From: Salinivibrio kushneri
Lineage (GTDB): Bacteria > Pseudomonadota > Gammaproteobacteria > Enterobacterales > Vibrionaceae
Direction: 5' to 3'
Length of the DNA stretch: 64,000 nucleotides
NCBI RefSeq assembly: GCF_005280275.1
Contig: NZ_CP040021.1
Span: forward strand, 1,637,001-1,701,000
Shown here: piece after piece, positions 17,119-25,727 of the stretch
Layout of the letters: each line of letters opens with the position of its first letter
Position numbering within the stretch: position 1 is the stretch's first letter
Translations under genes and position numbers: made by a program
The notes under the pieces: generated by a model
Databases searched by the model: none
What the model saw: only the letters and a program-made list of their open reading frames with translations
Told to the model about the DNA's origin: nothing

Positions 17119-19425
17119 TTACTCGACTTTAAAATGTCCAATAACCTTAGTTAAAGCATTCGCTCGCTCCGTCAATTGTGCGGCACTCTGTTCACTGCTT
17201 TGCGTATGCGCTGAGATATCATTCGCTAACTGTGCAACATCATTAACCCTTTGGCTGATCTCGTTTGTCACTTGCTTTTGTTGATTTGTCGCCGTGGCGA
17301 TTTGAGTGTTCATGTCATTAATTTCTCGCACCATTTTGTTAATAACTTCAAGTTTTTCGTTATTTTTCACGCCACCTTGAACACTTTGAGCCACAGAACC
17401 ATTGGCTTGCTCGATCCCTTGCGAAGCCGTGACCGTTCCTTTTTGCAATGTATCTACTTTGGCTTTGATGTCTTCTGTGGAACCATGCGTTCTAGTTGCG
17501 AGCGCGCGCACTTCATCCGCAACAACGGCAAACCCTCGGCCTTGCTCACCCGCTCTAGCGGCCTCTATAGCAGCATTAAGTGCCAATAAATTCGTTTGTT
17601 CGGAAATGGTCAAAATCACGTCGAGAACCGTTTCAATCGCCTGACTCTCGTGGGCTAATTGCTGCATCGCTTCAGTGCTTGCTTCCATTCGTTCTTGCAG
17701 TTGATGCATCGTATCAATCAAACTTTGGCCCACTTGACTCCCCTCTTCAGTGAGCCCTGAGATCGTGTCCGATGATGAAGAAGCCTGTTCAGCGTACTTT
17801 GCGACCTCACCAACTGATGTCGACATTTGCGTTGCAGCAGTCGCGACTTGAGCGGCTCGTTCAGCTTGTTCATCAACTTGATCGCGAATATTATTAATAT
17901 CTCTATCAATGGTTGAACTGGTTTGATGAAGCGTTGTTGCCACTTGATTCGCTTGTTGAATCACCGACTTAAAACCGCTAAACATATCATTCAATCGATA
18001 ACTGAGCTGAGTCAGCTCGTAAGATCCCCGCCCATGTACGCGAAAGCTTAGGTTTTTTGTTGTGGCAATGGTTTGTATTTGTTCCGTTAGGCTCACGATG
18101 GGGCGTCCAATACTGTTACCTAACCAGTAAGCAATGAGTGATACGATGAGTGCCAGGATAAGCGCAGTCACCAAGGTGATATTGATGATATCCCGCTGAA
18201 GCGCTGATATAGCAGATAACGCTTCATTTTTACCCATTTGGCTGACAATCGCCCACTGCTTTCCGAAAACATCTAACGGCCCATAAGCAGCAATCACAGC
18301 ACGTCCCGCGTAGCTTTTTCCATTCATCACACCTGTTTGACCATTCAGGGCTGAATTAATGCTAGCGTCACTGATAGGCTGAACGCCCGCAGCGACACCT
18401 TGATATCGTATTTTATCTCTTATCGGTTGAGTGAGTTGTGGTAGTACCTGGGAAAAATAACCTGTCGGGTTCTCGTCTAGTAACCGAGGTTCACTACGCA
18501 AAATAGCATCCGGCCCCACTAAGAATACTTCACCCGTGCGCCCTAAGCCTGATGAAGCCCATTGACGATCATTACTCAAAATATCTGTCAAGCGCTGTAT
18601 CGATAACCTAAAAATTAGCACGCCAATTGGCTCACTGTTTTTATAGACAGGCGCACTCACAAAAGCTGTGGGCCGATCAAAGGCGGGTTCATACGCTGAA
18701 AAATCAACAAAACTGATGGTGCCAGCAGGCGACTGCTTTGCCATGTCGTAGGCACGGGCCACGCCACCTGCAACGGCGTTATCGTCGAGATGCGTAGCAA
18801 AGTCTATATCTTTATTGACAGTGTAGACAATATCGCCAGCGTTATTAATTAATACTATATCTTCATAACGAAAAGTCGTTTTATAGTCACGAAAGCTTGG
18901 GTGGAATACGGCATGGATCTCACTATAGATGGACCCATCAGGCGCTTTATCGAAAGCTTGTTTCTTATCAATGGGGTATTGGTTGTTGACGAGATATCGG
19001 AGTTGCAATTGCTTGGCAACAGGGCGCAATCGAGAATATACACGCTTGGACAAGTCCGTTCCATTAACCTCACGATAACGCTGTTTAAAGGCGTTATCAT
19101 AGTAGGACGCAAGCCCTTTCTCACCATCAGCCGATAGCGCCTCATTGGATATTTGTTGATAGGCCATATCAAATTGTGCAAGCGCATCACTGGTCATCGT
19201 GGAGGTGGATAATGTTTTGATTTGATCTTGAATCGATGAGAAGTAACGAGATACCTCAGATTGCTTAGCTGCCTTTAACGACAATAGTTGCGCATTGACT
19301 TTTTCGTCTAACGCTTGGGTCGATAAATCAATGGCGCGGTAAGATAAGATAGCGGCGATGGTTAATACGCAAGCCACTGCGGCGACTACAATCGCAATCG
19401 TGATTTTATTCCGAATTTTCATCAT
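17119..19425 (-). CDS. Methyl-accepting chemotaxis protein, large Cache-type sensor
   Basis: This 768-residue chemoreceptor has a membrane helix at about 8-30 and a periplasmic region of nearly 380 residues. That region contains [21 protein letters not shown] and the Cache-like segment [21 protein letters not shown] second membrane helix near 415-437, HAMP, and a complete signalling domain with [20 protein letters not shown] follow. The sensor is unusually long for a double Cache and probably has an extra helical N-terminal module. It starts 14 bp after the gene for a sigma-region-4-like protein, so the two are probably cotranscribed. Confidence 0.92.
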   Translation of the reverse strand: MMKIRNKITIAIVVAAVACVLTIAAILSYRAIDLSTQALDEKVNAQLLSLKAAKQSEVSRYFSSIQDQIKTLSTSTMTSDALAQFDMAYQQISNEALSADGEKGLASYYDNAFKQRYREVNGTDLSKRVYSRLRPVAKQLQLRYLVNNQYPIDKKQAFDKAPDGSIYSEIHAVFHPSFRDYKTTFRYEDIVLINNAGDIVYTVNKDIDFATHLDDNAVAGGVARAYDMAKQSPAGTISFVDFSAYEPAFDRPTAFVSAPVYKNSEPIGVLIFRLSIQRLTDILSNDRQWASSGLGRTGEVFLVGPDAILRSEPRLLDENPTGYFSQVLPQLTQPIRDKIRYQGVAAGVQPISDASINSALNGQTGVMNGKSYAGRAVIAAYGPLDVFGKQWAIVSQMGKNEALSAISALQRDIINITLVTALILALIVSLIAYWLGNSIGRPIVSLTEQIQTIATTKNLSFRVHGRGSYELTQLSYRLNDMFSGFKSVIQQANQVATTLHQTSSTIDRDINNIRDQVDEQAERAAQVATAATQMSTSVGEVAKYAEQASSSSDTISGLTEEGSQVGQSLIDTMHQLQERMEASTEAMQQLAHESQAIETVLDVILTISEQTNLLALNAAIEAARAGEQGRGFAVVADEVRALATRTHGSTEDIKAKVDTLQKGTVTASQGIEQANGSVAQSVQGGVKNNEKLEVINKMVREINDMNTQIATATNQQKQVTNEISQRVNDVAQLANDISAHTQSSEQSAAQLTERANALTKVIGHFKVE

Positions 19426-19439
19426 AATGAATGAGCTCT

Positions 19440-19880
19440 CTAATCAATCCCTGATGGAGATAAAATTCTATCGCTAAGCGTCGCTTGTAGATGTTGACGA
19501 ATCATACATAGACGTTGTCTCGTGCTATCTTCTGGCTGCGAACAAATCATTGCAATATCGCAAAAGGGAAGCTGAAATAAATAAGCGAGGGCTATAACCT
19601 CTCGATCATGGGCGCGAAGCCGTGAGATAGACTGGCGTAATGTCTCGTCCCCATCAGGTGAATAGGCGTTTTGGCAATACTGCAGCAGTGAACGGCGCAA
19701 CGCTATGATAAGACTCACTGTGTCACGACCATCCTTTTGAGAACCGAGTTTAATTAGGTGTTTTTCAACATCCTCACACGCGTAGCCAAGCCATCGACCA
19801 TAACGATAGAGTGCAGAAATAGTATGTGTTGTTAGCATAGGCGACCGAATCTGGTTAACACTGACTACAATTGTAGACAC
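19440..19880 (-). CDS. Sigma-factor region-4-like helix-turn-helix protein
   Basis: The protein has 146 residues from GTG 19880; ATG 19838 is an alternative and neither has a clear ribosome site. The C-terminal half, [22 protein letters not shown] followed by [17 protein letters not shown], matches the pattern of sigma-70 region 4 (DREV..L.YL..L...DIA......ST..RL...R..L). The N-terminal half is helical but shows no recognisable region 2, so it is not a normal ECF sigma factor. It may be a DNA-binding regulator of the adjacent chemoreceptor. The family is not recognised beyond this. Confidence 0.6.
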   Translation of the reverse strand: MSTIVVSVNQIRSPMLTTHTISALYRYGRWLGYACEDVEKHLIKLGSQKDGRDTVSLIIALRRSLLQYCQNAYSPDGDETLRQSISRLRAHDREVIALAYLFQLPFCDIAMICSQPEDSTRQRLCMIRQHLQATLSDRILSPSGID

Positions 19881-19924
19881 TGTTAATGATTAAGCTATAC
19901 TAAGGTTATAGATAATAGAGAGAA

Positions 19925-19941
19925 AAGGGGGAAGCCCCCTT
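19925..19941 (-). terminator. Short GC-rich terminator
   Basis: AAGGGGG-CTT-CCCCCTT is followed by TTCTCTCT on the minus strand, directly after the small secreted-protein gene. Confidence 0.6.
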
Positions 19942-19945
19942 AGTG

Positions 19946-20248
19946 CTAGTCTCTGTTAATAGCAATAAAGCGTGTCGCTTCCACTTGGGTGTTTTTGGCA
20001 TTTACCGTGTAAGTGATCGAGCTACTCGCATTATTGGCGGTTGGAATGAATACGCGCCCGCTCTCTGATGTTAAAAGTGATTCATTTAACGATGAACTTT
20101 TCACGGCAGCACCGCTTACTGGCTCACCATTGTACTCAACTTCAACCCAAGCACCTTGCTGTGCTGGTGTCACATCAACATTCAAACTTGCCAGTGCAGG
20201 TGTGGCGGTGATCGTCAGGACTGCGGCTAGTGTCATTGCTTTCATCAT
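19946..20248 (-). CDS. Small exported protein of unknown function
   Basis: The protein has 100 residues with a clear Sec signal peptide (MMKAMTLAAVLTITATPALA, predicted cleavage after ALA at residue 20). The mature part is about 80 residues, rich in Ser, Val and Asn, with an NVDVTPAQQGAWVEVEYNGEPVSGAAV stretch suggesting a small beta-sandwich. GGGAGACAAT precedes the start. No family is recognised. The gene has its own terminator. The 245 bp upstream to the decayed regulator remnant contains no gene I can support. Confidence 0.65.
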   Translation of the reverse strand: MMKAMTLAAVLTITATPALASLNVDVTPAQQGAWVEVEYNGEPVSGAAVKSSSLNESLLTSESGRVFIPTANNASSSITYTVNAKNTQVEATRFIAINRD

Positions 20249-20547
20249 ATTGTCTCCCTAGAGATTGTTTCGTTTCAGCGCAAATCGACTCAATCTCATT
20301 CACGCTTGATTGCTACATTAGGTCAACAGTGTGATGTAAGCCACATAATATATCGAAAGTCATGGTCGAATTATTCGATGAAAGTTTTTCTGCTTTATCC
20401 GGTCGACTCATGGGGTTATATATGTTGCCGCGAAACTGTATAACGCATATCGCCAGATAAGCGCTACCGTAAAACGACTTTTGCTCGCCTGATTTATTGA
20501 ATCTGCGATGATTTTCCTACCACTGGCATGACCAATAAGACAATCGT

Positions 20548-20575
20548 GGCCGTTAGGCGTAAGCGGCCCTTTTTT
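20548..20575 (+). terminator. Plus-strand terminator-like hairpin without an upstream gene
   Basis: GGCCG...CGGCC (11-base loop) is followed by CTTTTTT on the plus strand, but no plus-strand gene ends here. It borders the decayed regulator remnant and may have been carried in with the rearrangement. Confidence 0.5.
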
Positions 20576-20593
20576 CCCGCATTCAGATAACCA

Positions 20594-20717
20594 GGATGAA
20601 AAAGGCTATGAGTAGATGACGTCATGGTAAACTCTTCGCATTTGGTAGCACCAAACTGGCAAAACAATACGATAATAGTCAAATTTAGGGCTTTTATTCA
20701 ATTTTGGTAGGGCCATG
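20594..20717 (-). pseudogene. Decayed copy of the GntR regulator's 5' end plus operator
   Basis: On the minus strand ATG 20625 opens MTSSTHSLFHP, matching MTTSTSSLFHP of the intact regulator at 16840. The similarity continues upstream through the ribosome-site region, the palindrome TTTGGTAGCACCAAA (20641-20655) and the TTTGGTAGGGCCATG half-site (20703-20717). After about ten codons it is lost, and the frame stops after 43 codons. It is a promoter-plus-gene-start fragment, probably left from a duplicated or deleted regulator gene. It lies just downstream of the PLP decarboxylase gene. Confidence 0.75.
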
Positions 20718-20719
20718 AT

Positions 20720-20745
20720 CCCCTTACTGCTGCTGCAGCAAGGGG
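20720..20745. other. Inverted repeat after the decarboxylase gene
   Basis: CCCCTTACTGC and GCAGCAAGGGG pair imperfectly around a short loop, 13 bp past the decarboxylase stop. There is no U-tract on either strand. It may protect the 3' end of the mRNA. Confidence 0.4.
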
Positions 20746-20757
20746 AAGATAAAACAG

Positions 20758-22740
20758 CTATCGGAACGAGCGTCCTTTAAGCGGTAAATGAGTGTGGTTT
20801 TTTGGTAAGTCTCGACTTGGTGTGTCTATCTGCATTTTAACGTCACTCAAAGGCTTTAACGCATTCGGCGACATCAAATCGTTACACAACGCATCAATAC
20901 GCGCTTCGCTGACATCCCACATCGTGAATAGATGCACGTATTGCCTCCGAAAATTATTGTCATTAGGGTCTGTGATCGTCTCTTTCGCCAACGAATATTT
21001 AGCGATAATTTCGTCACTCGGTTGCGAGAAGATTAGTGATAACGATAATGGCGTGTGCTGCAACCACAGCCCATCAGGCGGGCACTCCTCCTCGGGGCGA
21101 CCTAGAGACTTTTCACGCCAATAGGCTGCTACCTCCTCTAGCTTCTCAACGGCATAATATGCGAGTTCGATGGCATAAAGCGCTTTTTCTCGTTGTTGTT
21201 GATAGCTATTGGTGGCGAAGAAGTGCCATAAAATCAATGGTGATAAACCGCTTCGTGACCCCGCGAAGGTAGTATCTGGCGAACCAATATACTCAGGATC
21301 GTCTGGCGGTGAGACCATGTATTTTTGTTTGGTCATGTACACGCCTGTTGGCCAAGGACTTCCCGGCCATTTATGACCACTCGCAACCATTGAATGTACC
21401 ATTGGCAAACTGAAATCAAATGCTGGCATCGCCGCAATGTCTTCCTTTGGAATGTTCTTGCCTAGATTGTTCGGAAGCGGCATATCGTGTGGTGACGCCA
21501 TTTGAATAAATGGCGCATAATTCGCGCCCAGCGCACCATCTATATGAATCCAATAGCCACTGCGCATTTCCTCATGGGTTTTCCCCGTGTCCGTTTTCAC
21601 CGTGACTTTTCGCTCGTATAGCCCGGCCTCTTTGAGCACTTGCTCAAGTTCTGCCAAAGCCTTGGGAACATCATCGTATGCCCCTTTAAATGTGGTGCCA
21701 AAATTCAGCACAACCAAAATCGGGTGCCCCTTTTGGGCAAAAAAGCGCACAAGTGTAATGAGACTATCAATATCAACAGCCCCAGACCCGACTGGAAGCG
21801 CTTCCGTTGGCCCTTGAGATGGCACGGCATCAGGCCAAGGTTCTCCTTGGTTAAGTGGGTTTTGCTCGGGGTATAACCGACGACCTAAAGTGGCGAACGT
21901 ATCAATCTTCTCTACTTCCATCGCTTTTACGATGGAGTAATGCGTATCTTCTGAGAAGAATGCAACGGGATGATACTTAGCCTCGCCGGTGTCCGGATAC
22001 ACAGAAAAGTACTCACTTTGCTCATCAATACGCGAGTTTTTCTGGGCACACTGTGCTTGCTCTGCCAGTTGATCACGTAACAACATTCGCCCTGACAGAT
22101 AGTCACGTGCATTTAGCATCGCATACAAGTTCCCTTCGGTACTGCCCATCGTCAGCACATATCCCCAGTAACTTTCATTCTGCTGCGCAGGTGTTACATG
22201 CTCATTATGTGGTTGATAACCCAGTGATGGCCATTGCGCTCGCCACAAACAGGCATAATAATCTAACACCATACGCTCGATATTTTTTGAGTTGAGCGTG
22301 AAGTCACCATCGACAAACGGATCCCCTACATTGTTGAGGCTCATCGTTAAAAACGGTGCGATACGTGATGGGTAATCGACTTGGCGCCAATTACCTTGTT
22401 CTAAGTCTGACTGCACCGGGGCATAGTCACGGAGGCTTGGTTCTGCCTGCGTAAACCTCGATTCGACTTGATACCCTAAAAATCGATCTGCTTGTTGCGC
22501 GCTATAGACAAAAAATGTCTTCATCGCTTGATATTGCTCTGCATCCGATAAGCCATGTGGAGGGATCTCAAAGTCTTGACTGCAAAGCGACGTTTGCTGC
22601 AGGACAAAGGACTGGTTTCGCTGCTGGTAGACAACCAGAGGGTCATGAGTGGGGGCCGACACATAGTCTTTGGCAAAGTCAGGCACCTGTTCATACCAAG
22701 GGCGCTGCGAAGGCCCGTAGTGGATATTTGTCTTTTTCAT
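20758..22740 (-). CDS. Group II PLP-dependent amino acid decarboxylase
   Basis: The protein has 660 residues from ATG 22740, preceded by GGAG at good spacing. The fold-type I decarboxylase signatures are present: TMGSTEGNLYAML (cofactor loop), VVLNFGTTFKGAYDDV, HIDGALGANYAPF (aspartate contacting the pyridinium), and SGHKWPGSPWPTGVYM with the PLP-binding lysine near residue 457. It is far longer than GadB (about 465) or histidine decarboxylase (about 380), with an N-terminal extension of roughly 150 residues and a C-terminal one. The substrate (glutamate, histidine or another amino acid) cannot be decided from sequence alone. It appears monocistronic, with no antiporter gene next to it. Confidence 0.85.
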   Translation of the reverse strand: MKKTNIHYGPSQRPWYEQVPDFAKDYVSAPTHDPLVVYQQRNQSFVLQQTSLCSQDFEIPPHGLSDAEQYQAMKTFFVYSAQQADRFLGYQVESRFTQAEPSLRDYAPVQSDLEQGNWRQVDYPSRIAPFLTMSLNNVGDPFVDGDFTLNSKNIERMVLDYYACLWRAQWPSLGYQPHNEHVTPAQQNESYWGYVLTMGSTEGNLYAMLNARDYLSGRMLLRDQLAEQAQCAQKNSRIDEQSEYFSVYPDTGEAKYHPVAFFSEDTHYSIVKAMEVEKIDTFATLGRRLYPEQNPLNQGEPWPDAVPSQGPTEALPVGSGAVDIDSLITLVRFFAQKGHPILVVLNFGTTFKGAYDDVPKALAELEQVLKEAGLYERKVTVKTDTGKTHEEMRSGYWIHIDGALGANYAPFIQMASPHDMPLPNNLGKNIPKEDIAAMPAFDFSLPMVHSMVASGHKWPGSPWPTGVYMTKQKYMVSPPDDPEYIGSPDTTFAGSRSGLSPLILWHFFATNSYQQQREKALYAIELAYYAVEKLEEVAAYWREKSLGRPEEECPPDGLWLQHTPLSLSLIFSQPSDEIIAKYSLAKETITDPNDNNFRRQYVHLFTMWDVSEARIDALCNDLMSPNALKPLSDVKMQIDTPSRDLPKNHTHLPLKGRSFR

Positions 22741-22898
22741 TAGACACTCCATATGAAGAGAAAGTGATGTTTGGCCAGCGCAGGCTGACCCTGGGGACAA
22801 CTAACCAACTTTCTGACTATAGACCGTATTACTTACTGCACTGGCATACAGAGTGTCTTATTTTTTGAACACGAATCACATTAGTGACTCAAATATCA

Positions 22899-23354
22899 TT
22901 AACTACCAGAATAAACCATTCGCCACTCACGCTCTCCGGTATGTGGATCCGTTTGCTCTCTATCAACCACAAAACCGTGACGTAGATAAAAAGCGTAACT
23001 GGCGGTATTTTTCTGATAAACTGTGAGGTCGATAGTGGGCTTTTGCAGTTTGGCATGATCGAGCAATTGACTCCCCACACCAGCCCCCTGATGGGCAGGA
23101 TCGACAAAAATCGCCGCCAGCGTATTGCCATGCAATGCATAAAAGCCAAGGATGACCTCTTGATAAGTGCCTACCCATACGTCAGCCATCGGTAAGTAAG
23201 AAGCACGCATGGCATCACGTTGCTGATGCCAGAACGCCTCATCAATGAAATCATGCGCCTGCAGTGAGGCATTTAACCAGATATCTAGCACCGGCTCCGT
23301 ATCGTCCGGCCGCATACGACGAATGGTTAATCGATTGGACGCCGTCGTTGCCAT
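22899..23354 (-). CDS. GNAT-family N-acetyltransferase (YiaC/YjaB-like)
   Basis: The protein has 151 residues with the GNAT core: RRMRPDDTEPVLDIWLNAS at the start, LAAIFVDPAHQGAGVGSQLLDHAK (acetyl-CoA-binding Q/RxxGxG) and LTVYQKNTASYAFYLRHGF. The family transfers acetyl groups to protein lysines or small amines; E. coli YiaC is the closest type I recognise. AAAGGGAACAGT precedes ATG 23354. A possible 47-codon gene ends 12 bp upstream. Confidence 0.85.
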   Translation of the reverse strand: MATTASNRLTIRRMRPDDTEPVLDIWLNASLQAHDFIDEAFWHQQRDAMRASYLPMADVWVGTYQEVILGFYALHGNTLAAIFVDPAHQGAGVGSQLLDHAKLQKPTIDLTVYQKNTASYAFYLRHGFVVDREQTDPHTGEREWRMVYSGS

Positions 23355-23366
23355 ACTGTTCCCTTT

Positions 23367-23510
23367 TTATTGCTCGGAGAGTAATGCAGGCTGAACCACT
23401 AAGTTTCGCACACCGTGGGCATGATGCTCTTCAAATACGTTCGCCTGACACCAGCGTTGAATACTTGCGATGTTGACCTTTTTGACCTTGGGGCGGACCC
23501 GCCACGTCAC
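23367..23510 (-). CDS. Possible small protein upstream of the acetyltransferase
   Basis: GTG 23510 opens 47 codons ending at TAA 23367, 12 bp before the next start. The product (VTWRVRPKVKKVNIASIQRW ... NLVVQPALLSEQ) is basic at the start and contains EEHHAHGVRNL. AAGGA lies about 12 bases before the GTG. Coupling to the acetyltransferase and a non-random composition support it; no family is recognised. The remaining 23511-23694 holds a hairpin (next entry) and nothing else visible. Confidence 0.4.
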   Translation of the reverse strand: MTWRVRPKVKKVNIASIQRWCQANVFEEHHAHGVRNLVVQPALLSEQ

Positions 23511-23530
23511 TTGATACGGCGATCCTTAAA

Positions 23531-23561
23531 ACTTGCGAGTCTAGTCCTGTTACTCGCAAGT
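23531..23561. promoter_or_regulatory. Perfect 10-bp inverted repeat in the leader
   Basis: ACTTGCGAGT and ACTCGCAAGT flank an 11-base spacer. On the minus strand the hairpin is followed by TTTTAAGG, just before the small ORF and acetyltransferase. It could be a dyad operator (21-bp centre spacing) or an attenuator. Confidence 0.45.
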
Positions 23562-23694
23562 ATATTGATCTCAACCGTAGCCGTTGACAAACCACCCAAC
23601 GCGAACCATTTTTTGGAATCCTAATCACGATTTTATTGCTATAAATCAGTGATTTGCTTATCGTAATGGGAATTTAACCCGCTCAACGTTCGAC

Positions 23695-24114
23695 TTAGTC
23701 AGCGAGCTTTTTGGTCATAAAGTGCAGTGCATGATCGACAGGATAGTCCGACAATGTCATCTGGCATTGATAGCCATGCTTTTCATAGAAAGGTTTGGCT
23801 TGAAAGCTTAAGGTATCAACGAACGCCATTTTACAACCCATCTCCTTGGCGTACTCTTCCAAGTTACTCAATAAGTGGCTCCCCACGTGGCGATGGCGGA
23901 AGGCATCATCGACCCAAAGGTATTTAATCAATAGCCATTGCCCCCAAGTGTTGGCCACCACGCCACCGATACGTTCATCATTATCGTTATAGGCGTAGCC
24001 GGCAAGAGAGCCTTCAGGAAGGCCAGCTAAAAACGGGGCATTGCTTTGCTGCAGCTGTTGGCGAATGGCGGTAATATCATCGTTACTCGGGCTCGCGTCC
24101 ATGCGGTATTTCAT
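23695..24114 (-). CDS. GNAT-family N-acetyltransferase
   Basis: The protein has 139 residues. The GNAT core reads IGGVVANTWGQWLLIKYLWVDDAFRHRHVGSHLLSNLEEYAKEMG (acetyl-CoA site RHRHVG) and CKMAFVDTLSFQAKPFYEKHGY. It belongs to the short stand-alone group of acetyltransferases whose substrate is usually unknown. It is one of four GNAT genes on this strand between 22.9 and 29.0 kb, and no shared operon links them. Confidence 0.82.
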   Translation of the reverse strand: MKYRMDASPSNDDITAIRQQLQQSNAPFLAGLPEGSLAGYAYNDNDERIGGVVANTWGQWLLIKYLWVDDAFRHRHVGSHLLSNLEEYAKEMGCKMAFVDTLSFQAKPFYEKHGYQCQMTLSDYPVDHALHFMTKKLAD

Positions 24115-24202
24115 CGGCTTAGCTATCCAGGCTGTTCAACACAGCAACGAGTATGCCTTGGGTGACATGGACTGTCTGTGCCCATGCGCACCCTATTAAC
24201 GA

Positions 24203-24835
24203 TTACTCGTGATGGATCGGCTTTGCCGCCACAGAGCACTGCGTGGTGACAATGAGTTTGGGCCAATGTGTCAGCCACTGCTTATCATCAAGGCGCTGCT
24301 GAAAAACGTGCCATGGGCGGGCAGGATTATGGCTAAGCTTAAGTTCAAATAAAGATTGAACCCCAAAGGCGGCGATGACTTCGCAGCGTTGGTTCATATC
24401 AAGGCGCACCGCAATCGCAGTTTCTTTCTCCGGCCAAAAGCGCATTGCATCTAGCGTACTCGCGTAAGGAGGATCTTGGTGCTTCTCGTGCATTCGCGCC
24501 TGGTTACGTACCTGCCAAGTCATTTCTGGCATGGTTTTTTGCAGTAGCTGCTCTAAATATTGTTCGCGCTCTGCACTGGTATCTTCAGGATCGTAGAAGA
24601 CAACATCGATATCATTGAGCGCACTCGGGGCATATTTGTGCAACGCATCCCAAACCAGATTCCGGATAAATCCGGCAGCAATATAGCACTGAGGGAGGTT
24701 TAAAGCTTGAACACAGCGAAGCGCACGCATTCTTGCCGGATCAGCCTCAATCAAATCAATTAAGGCACGCCGATAGGTTTTCTGACATAAAAAGAACTGG
24801 TGCTGATGACGTTTACGGATCCGACGACGCTTCAT
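24203..24835 (-). CDS. Nucleotidyltransferase-fold protein (COG3575 type)
   Basis: The protein has 210 residues. The central block AAGFIRNLVWDALH and LNDIDVVFYD resembles the G[FS]...DxD signature of nucleotidyltransferase-fold proteins of the COG3575 group; the aspartates would bind the metal-nucleotide. The substrate is unknown. The start codon is 3 bp after the stop of the upstream TM2-like gene, the last step of a chain of four closely packed genes (DUF4177, yidD, TM2-like, this one). Confidence 0.75.
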   Translation of the reverse strand: MKRRRIRKRHQHQFFLCQKTYRRALIDLIEADPARMRALRCVQALNLPQCYIAAGFIRNLVWDALHKYAPSALNDIDVVFYDPEDTSAEREQYLEQLLQKTMPEMTWQVRNQARMHEKHQDPPYASTLDAMRFWPEKETAIAVRLDMNQRCEVIAAFGVQSLFELKLSHNPARPWHVFQQRLDDKQWLTHWPKLIVTTQCSVAAKPIHHE

Positions 24836-24838
24836 GGG

Positions 24839-25231
24839 TTAATCACCGTGGCGGACGTGTTCATAAATTGAGCGTGATACATGGTAGTTGTACTGCCTGG
24901 CAATTTTTTGGGCCAAAAAAAGCTGTGGTAATTCAAATAGCACTAAACCAACCAAAATCAGAGCGAAATACGGCTGACTCATCACTAAGCCGATAACGGC
25001 GATCACCAATAACGTACATTCTACGATAAACAACCGGTACTTTCGCAAGTAAAGATGATGGAACCCCCCTAAGAAAGCCCAATTGAGTGCCGCATAAGTG
25101 TCTGGATCTTTCAGCTGTCTTGATTGCTCGGCAAAATAGCGTTTTTTCTGGCTTTGGGTCAAGCCGTTCACCTGCTTCCTCAGTACTTCTTCTTGCGCCT
25201 CCAGCGCTTCAATCGGTTGGGTAAAACGCAT
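24839..25231 (-). CDS. TM2-like membrane protein
   Basis: The protein has 130 residues. An amphipathic N-terminal half (EEVLRKQVNGLTQSQKKRYF) precedes AALNWAFLGGFHHLYLRKYR, which resembles the TM2 domain pattern of a helix ending in GG-H-YL. One or two further helices (LLVIAVIGLVM, FALILVGLVLFELPQLFL) and a polar tail follow. Its ATG overlaps the yidD stop by one base (TAATG). Function is unknown; TM2 proteins are often paired with membrane-biogenesis factors. Confidence 0.65.
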   Translation of the reverse strand: MRFTQPIEALEAQEEVLRKQVNGLTQSQKKRYFAEQSRQLKDPDTYAALNWAFLGGFHHLYLRKYRLFIVECTLLVIAVIGLVMSQPYFALILVGLVLFELPQLFLAQKIARQYNYHVSRSIYEHVRHGD

Positions 25232-25455
25232 TAAGGCACCTCATCGTGAATTTTTTCAATCGCATCGGGATTATTACAGCGGCGAATGCGCGCCAATCCG
25301 AGTTGCCAGCCTCGGAGTGCGCCGTATCTTTCGATCGCTTGGCGCGTATACTCCGAGCAGCTCGGCTCGAAATTACACTCAATATTGAACCGTTTTTTTG
25401 ATCCACCTTTAGCTTGGTAACGATGGATCAACGTAAGCGACAAATACTTGAGCAT
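25231..25455 (-). CDS. yidD: YidD-family membrane protein insertion efficiency factor
   Basis: The protein has 74 residues with the YidD signature: [33 protein letters not shown], with the conserved cysteines. YidD is a small inner-membrane-associated protein that helps YidC insert proteins. Its normal place is between rnpA and yidC; here it stands in an unrelated operon and overlaps both neighbours by one base (TAATG). It is therefore either a second copy or a relocated gene. The N-terminus has the amphipathic [14 protein letters not shown] helix. Confidence 0.9.
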   Translation of the reverse strand: MLKYLSLTLIHRYQAKGGSKKRFNIECNFEPSCSEYTRQAIERYGALRGWQLGLARIRRCNNPDAIEKIHDEVP

Positions 25456-25670
25456 TAGCGACCTAGGGTGACAATCACGGCTTCACGCTGCCAAAACAGC
25501 ATGTAACGTTTCTTTTCGATCACTTGAAAAACAACCTGCCAGCCATCTTGCGCGTATTGATTGAGCTCGGCTTCGAGGCGTTGCAACGGCAAGCCACTTG
25601 AGCCCAGCAATAAGGTGCCGCAACCACCTTCAACAATATGAACGACTTTGTACTCGGTAAACTGACTCAT
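25455..25670 (-). CDS. DUF4177-like small protein
   Basis: The protein has 71 residues. The pattern EYKVVHI ... [29 protein letters not shown] fits DUF4177, a small cytoplasmic alpha-beta domain of unknown function. GGAGAAAAA precedes ATG 25670. It is the first gene of a four-gene operon with yidD, and its stop overlaps the yidD start. Confidence 0.75.
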   Translation of the reverse strand: MSQFTEYKVVHIVEGGCGTLLLGSSGLPLQRLEAELNQYAQDGWQVVFQVIEKKRYMLFWQREAVIVTLGR

Positions 25671-25727
25671 TTTTTCTCCTGACAGTTAAATGGATAAAAG
25701 GGAATGTCCGGCTGGATATTAAACGAC

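Noticed and set aside
19440-19880. Full ECF sigma factor
   Set aside because: Only a region-4-like C-terminal half is visible; no region 2 pattern, so it is described as sigma-region-4-like only.
20758-22740. Calling this gene gadB or hdc
   Set aside because: Motifs fit the group II fold in general; length and extensions differ from both, and substrate-specific residues cannot be judged without alignment.
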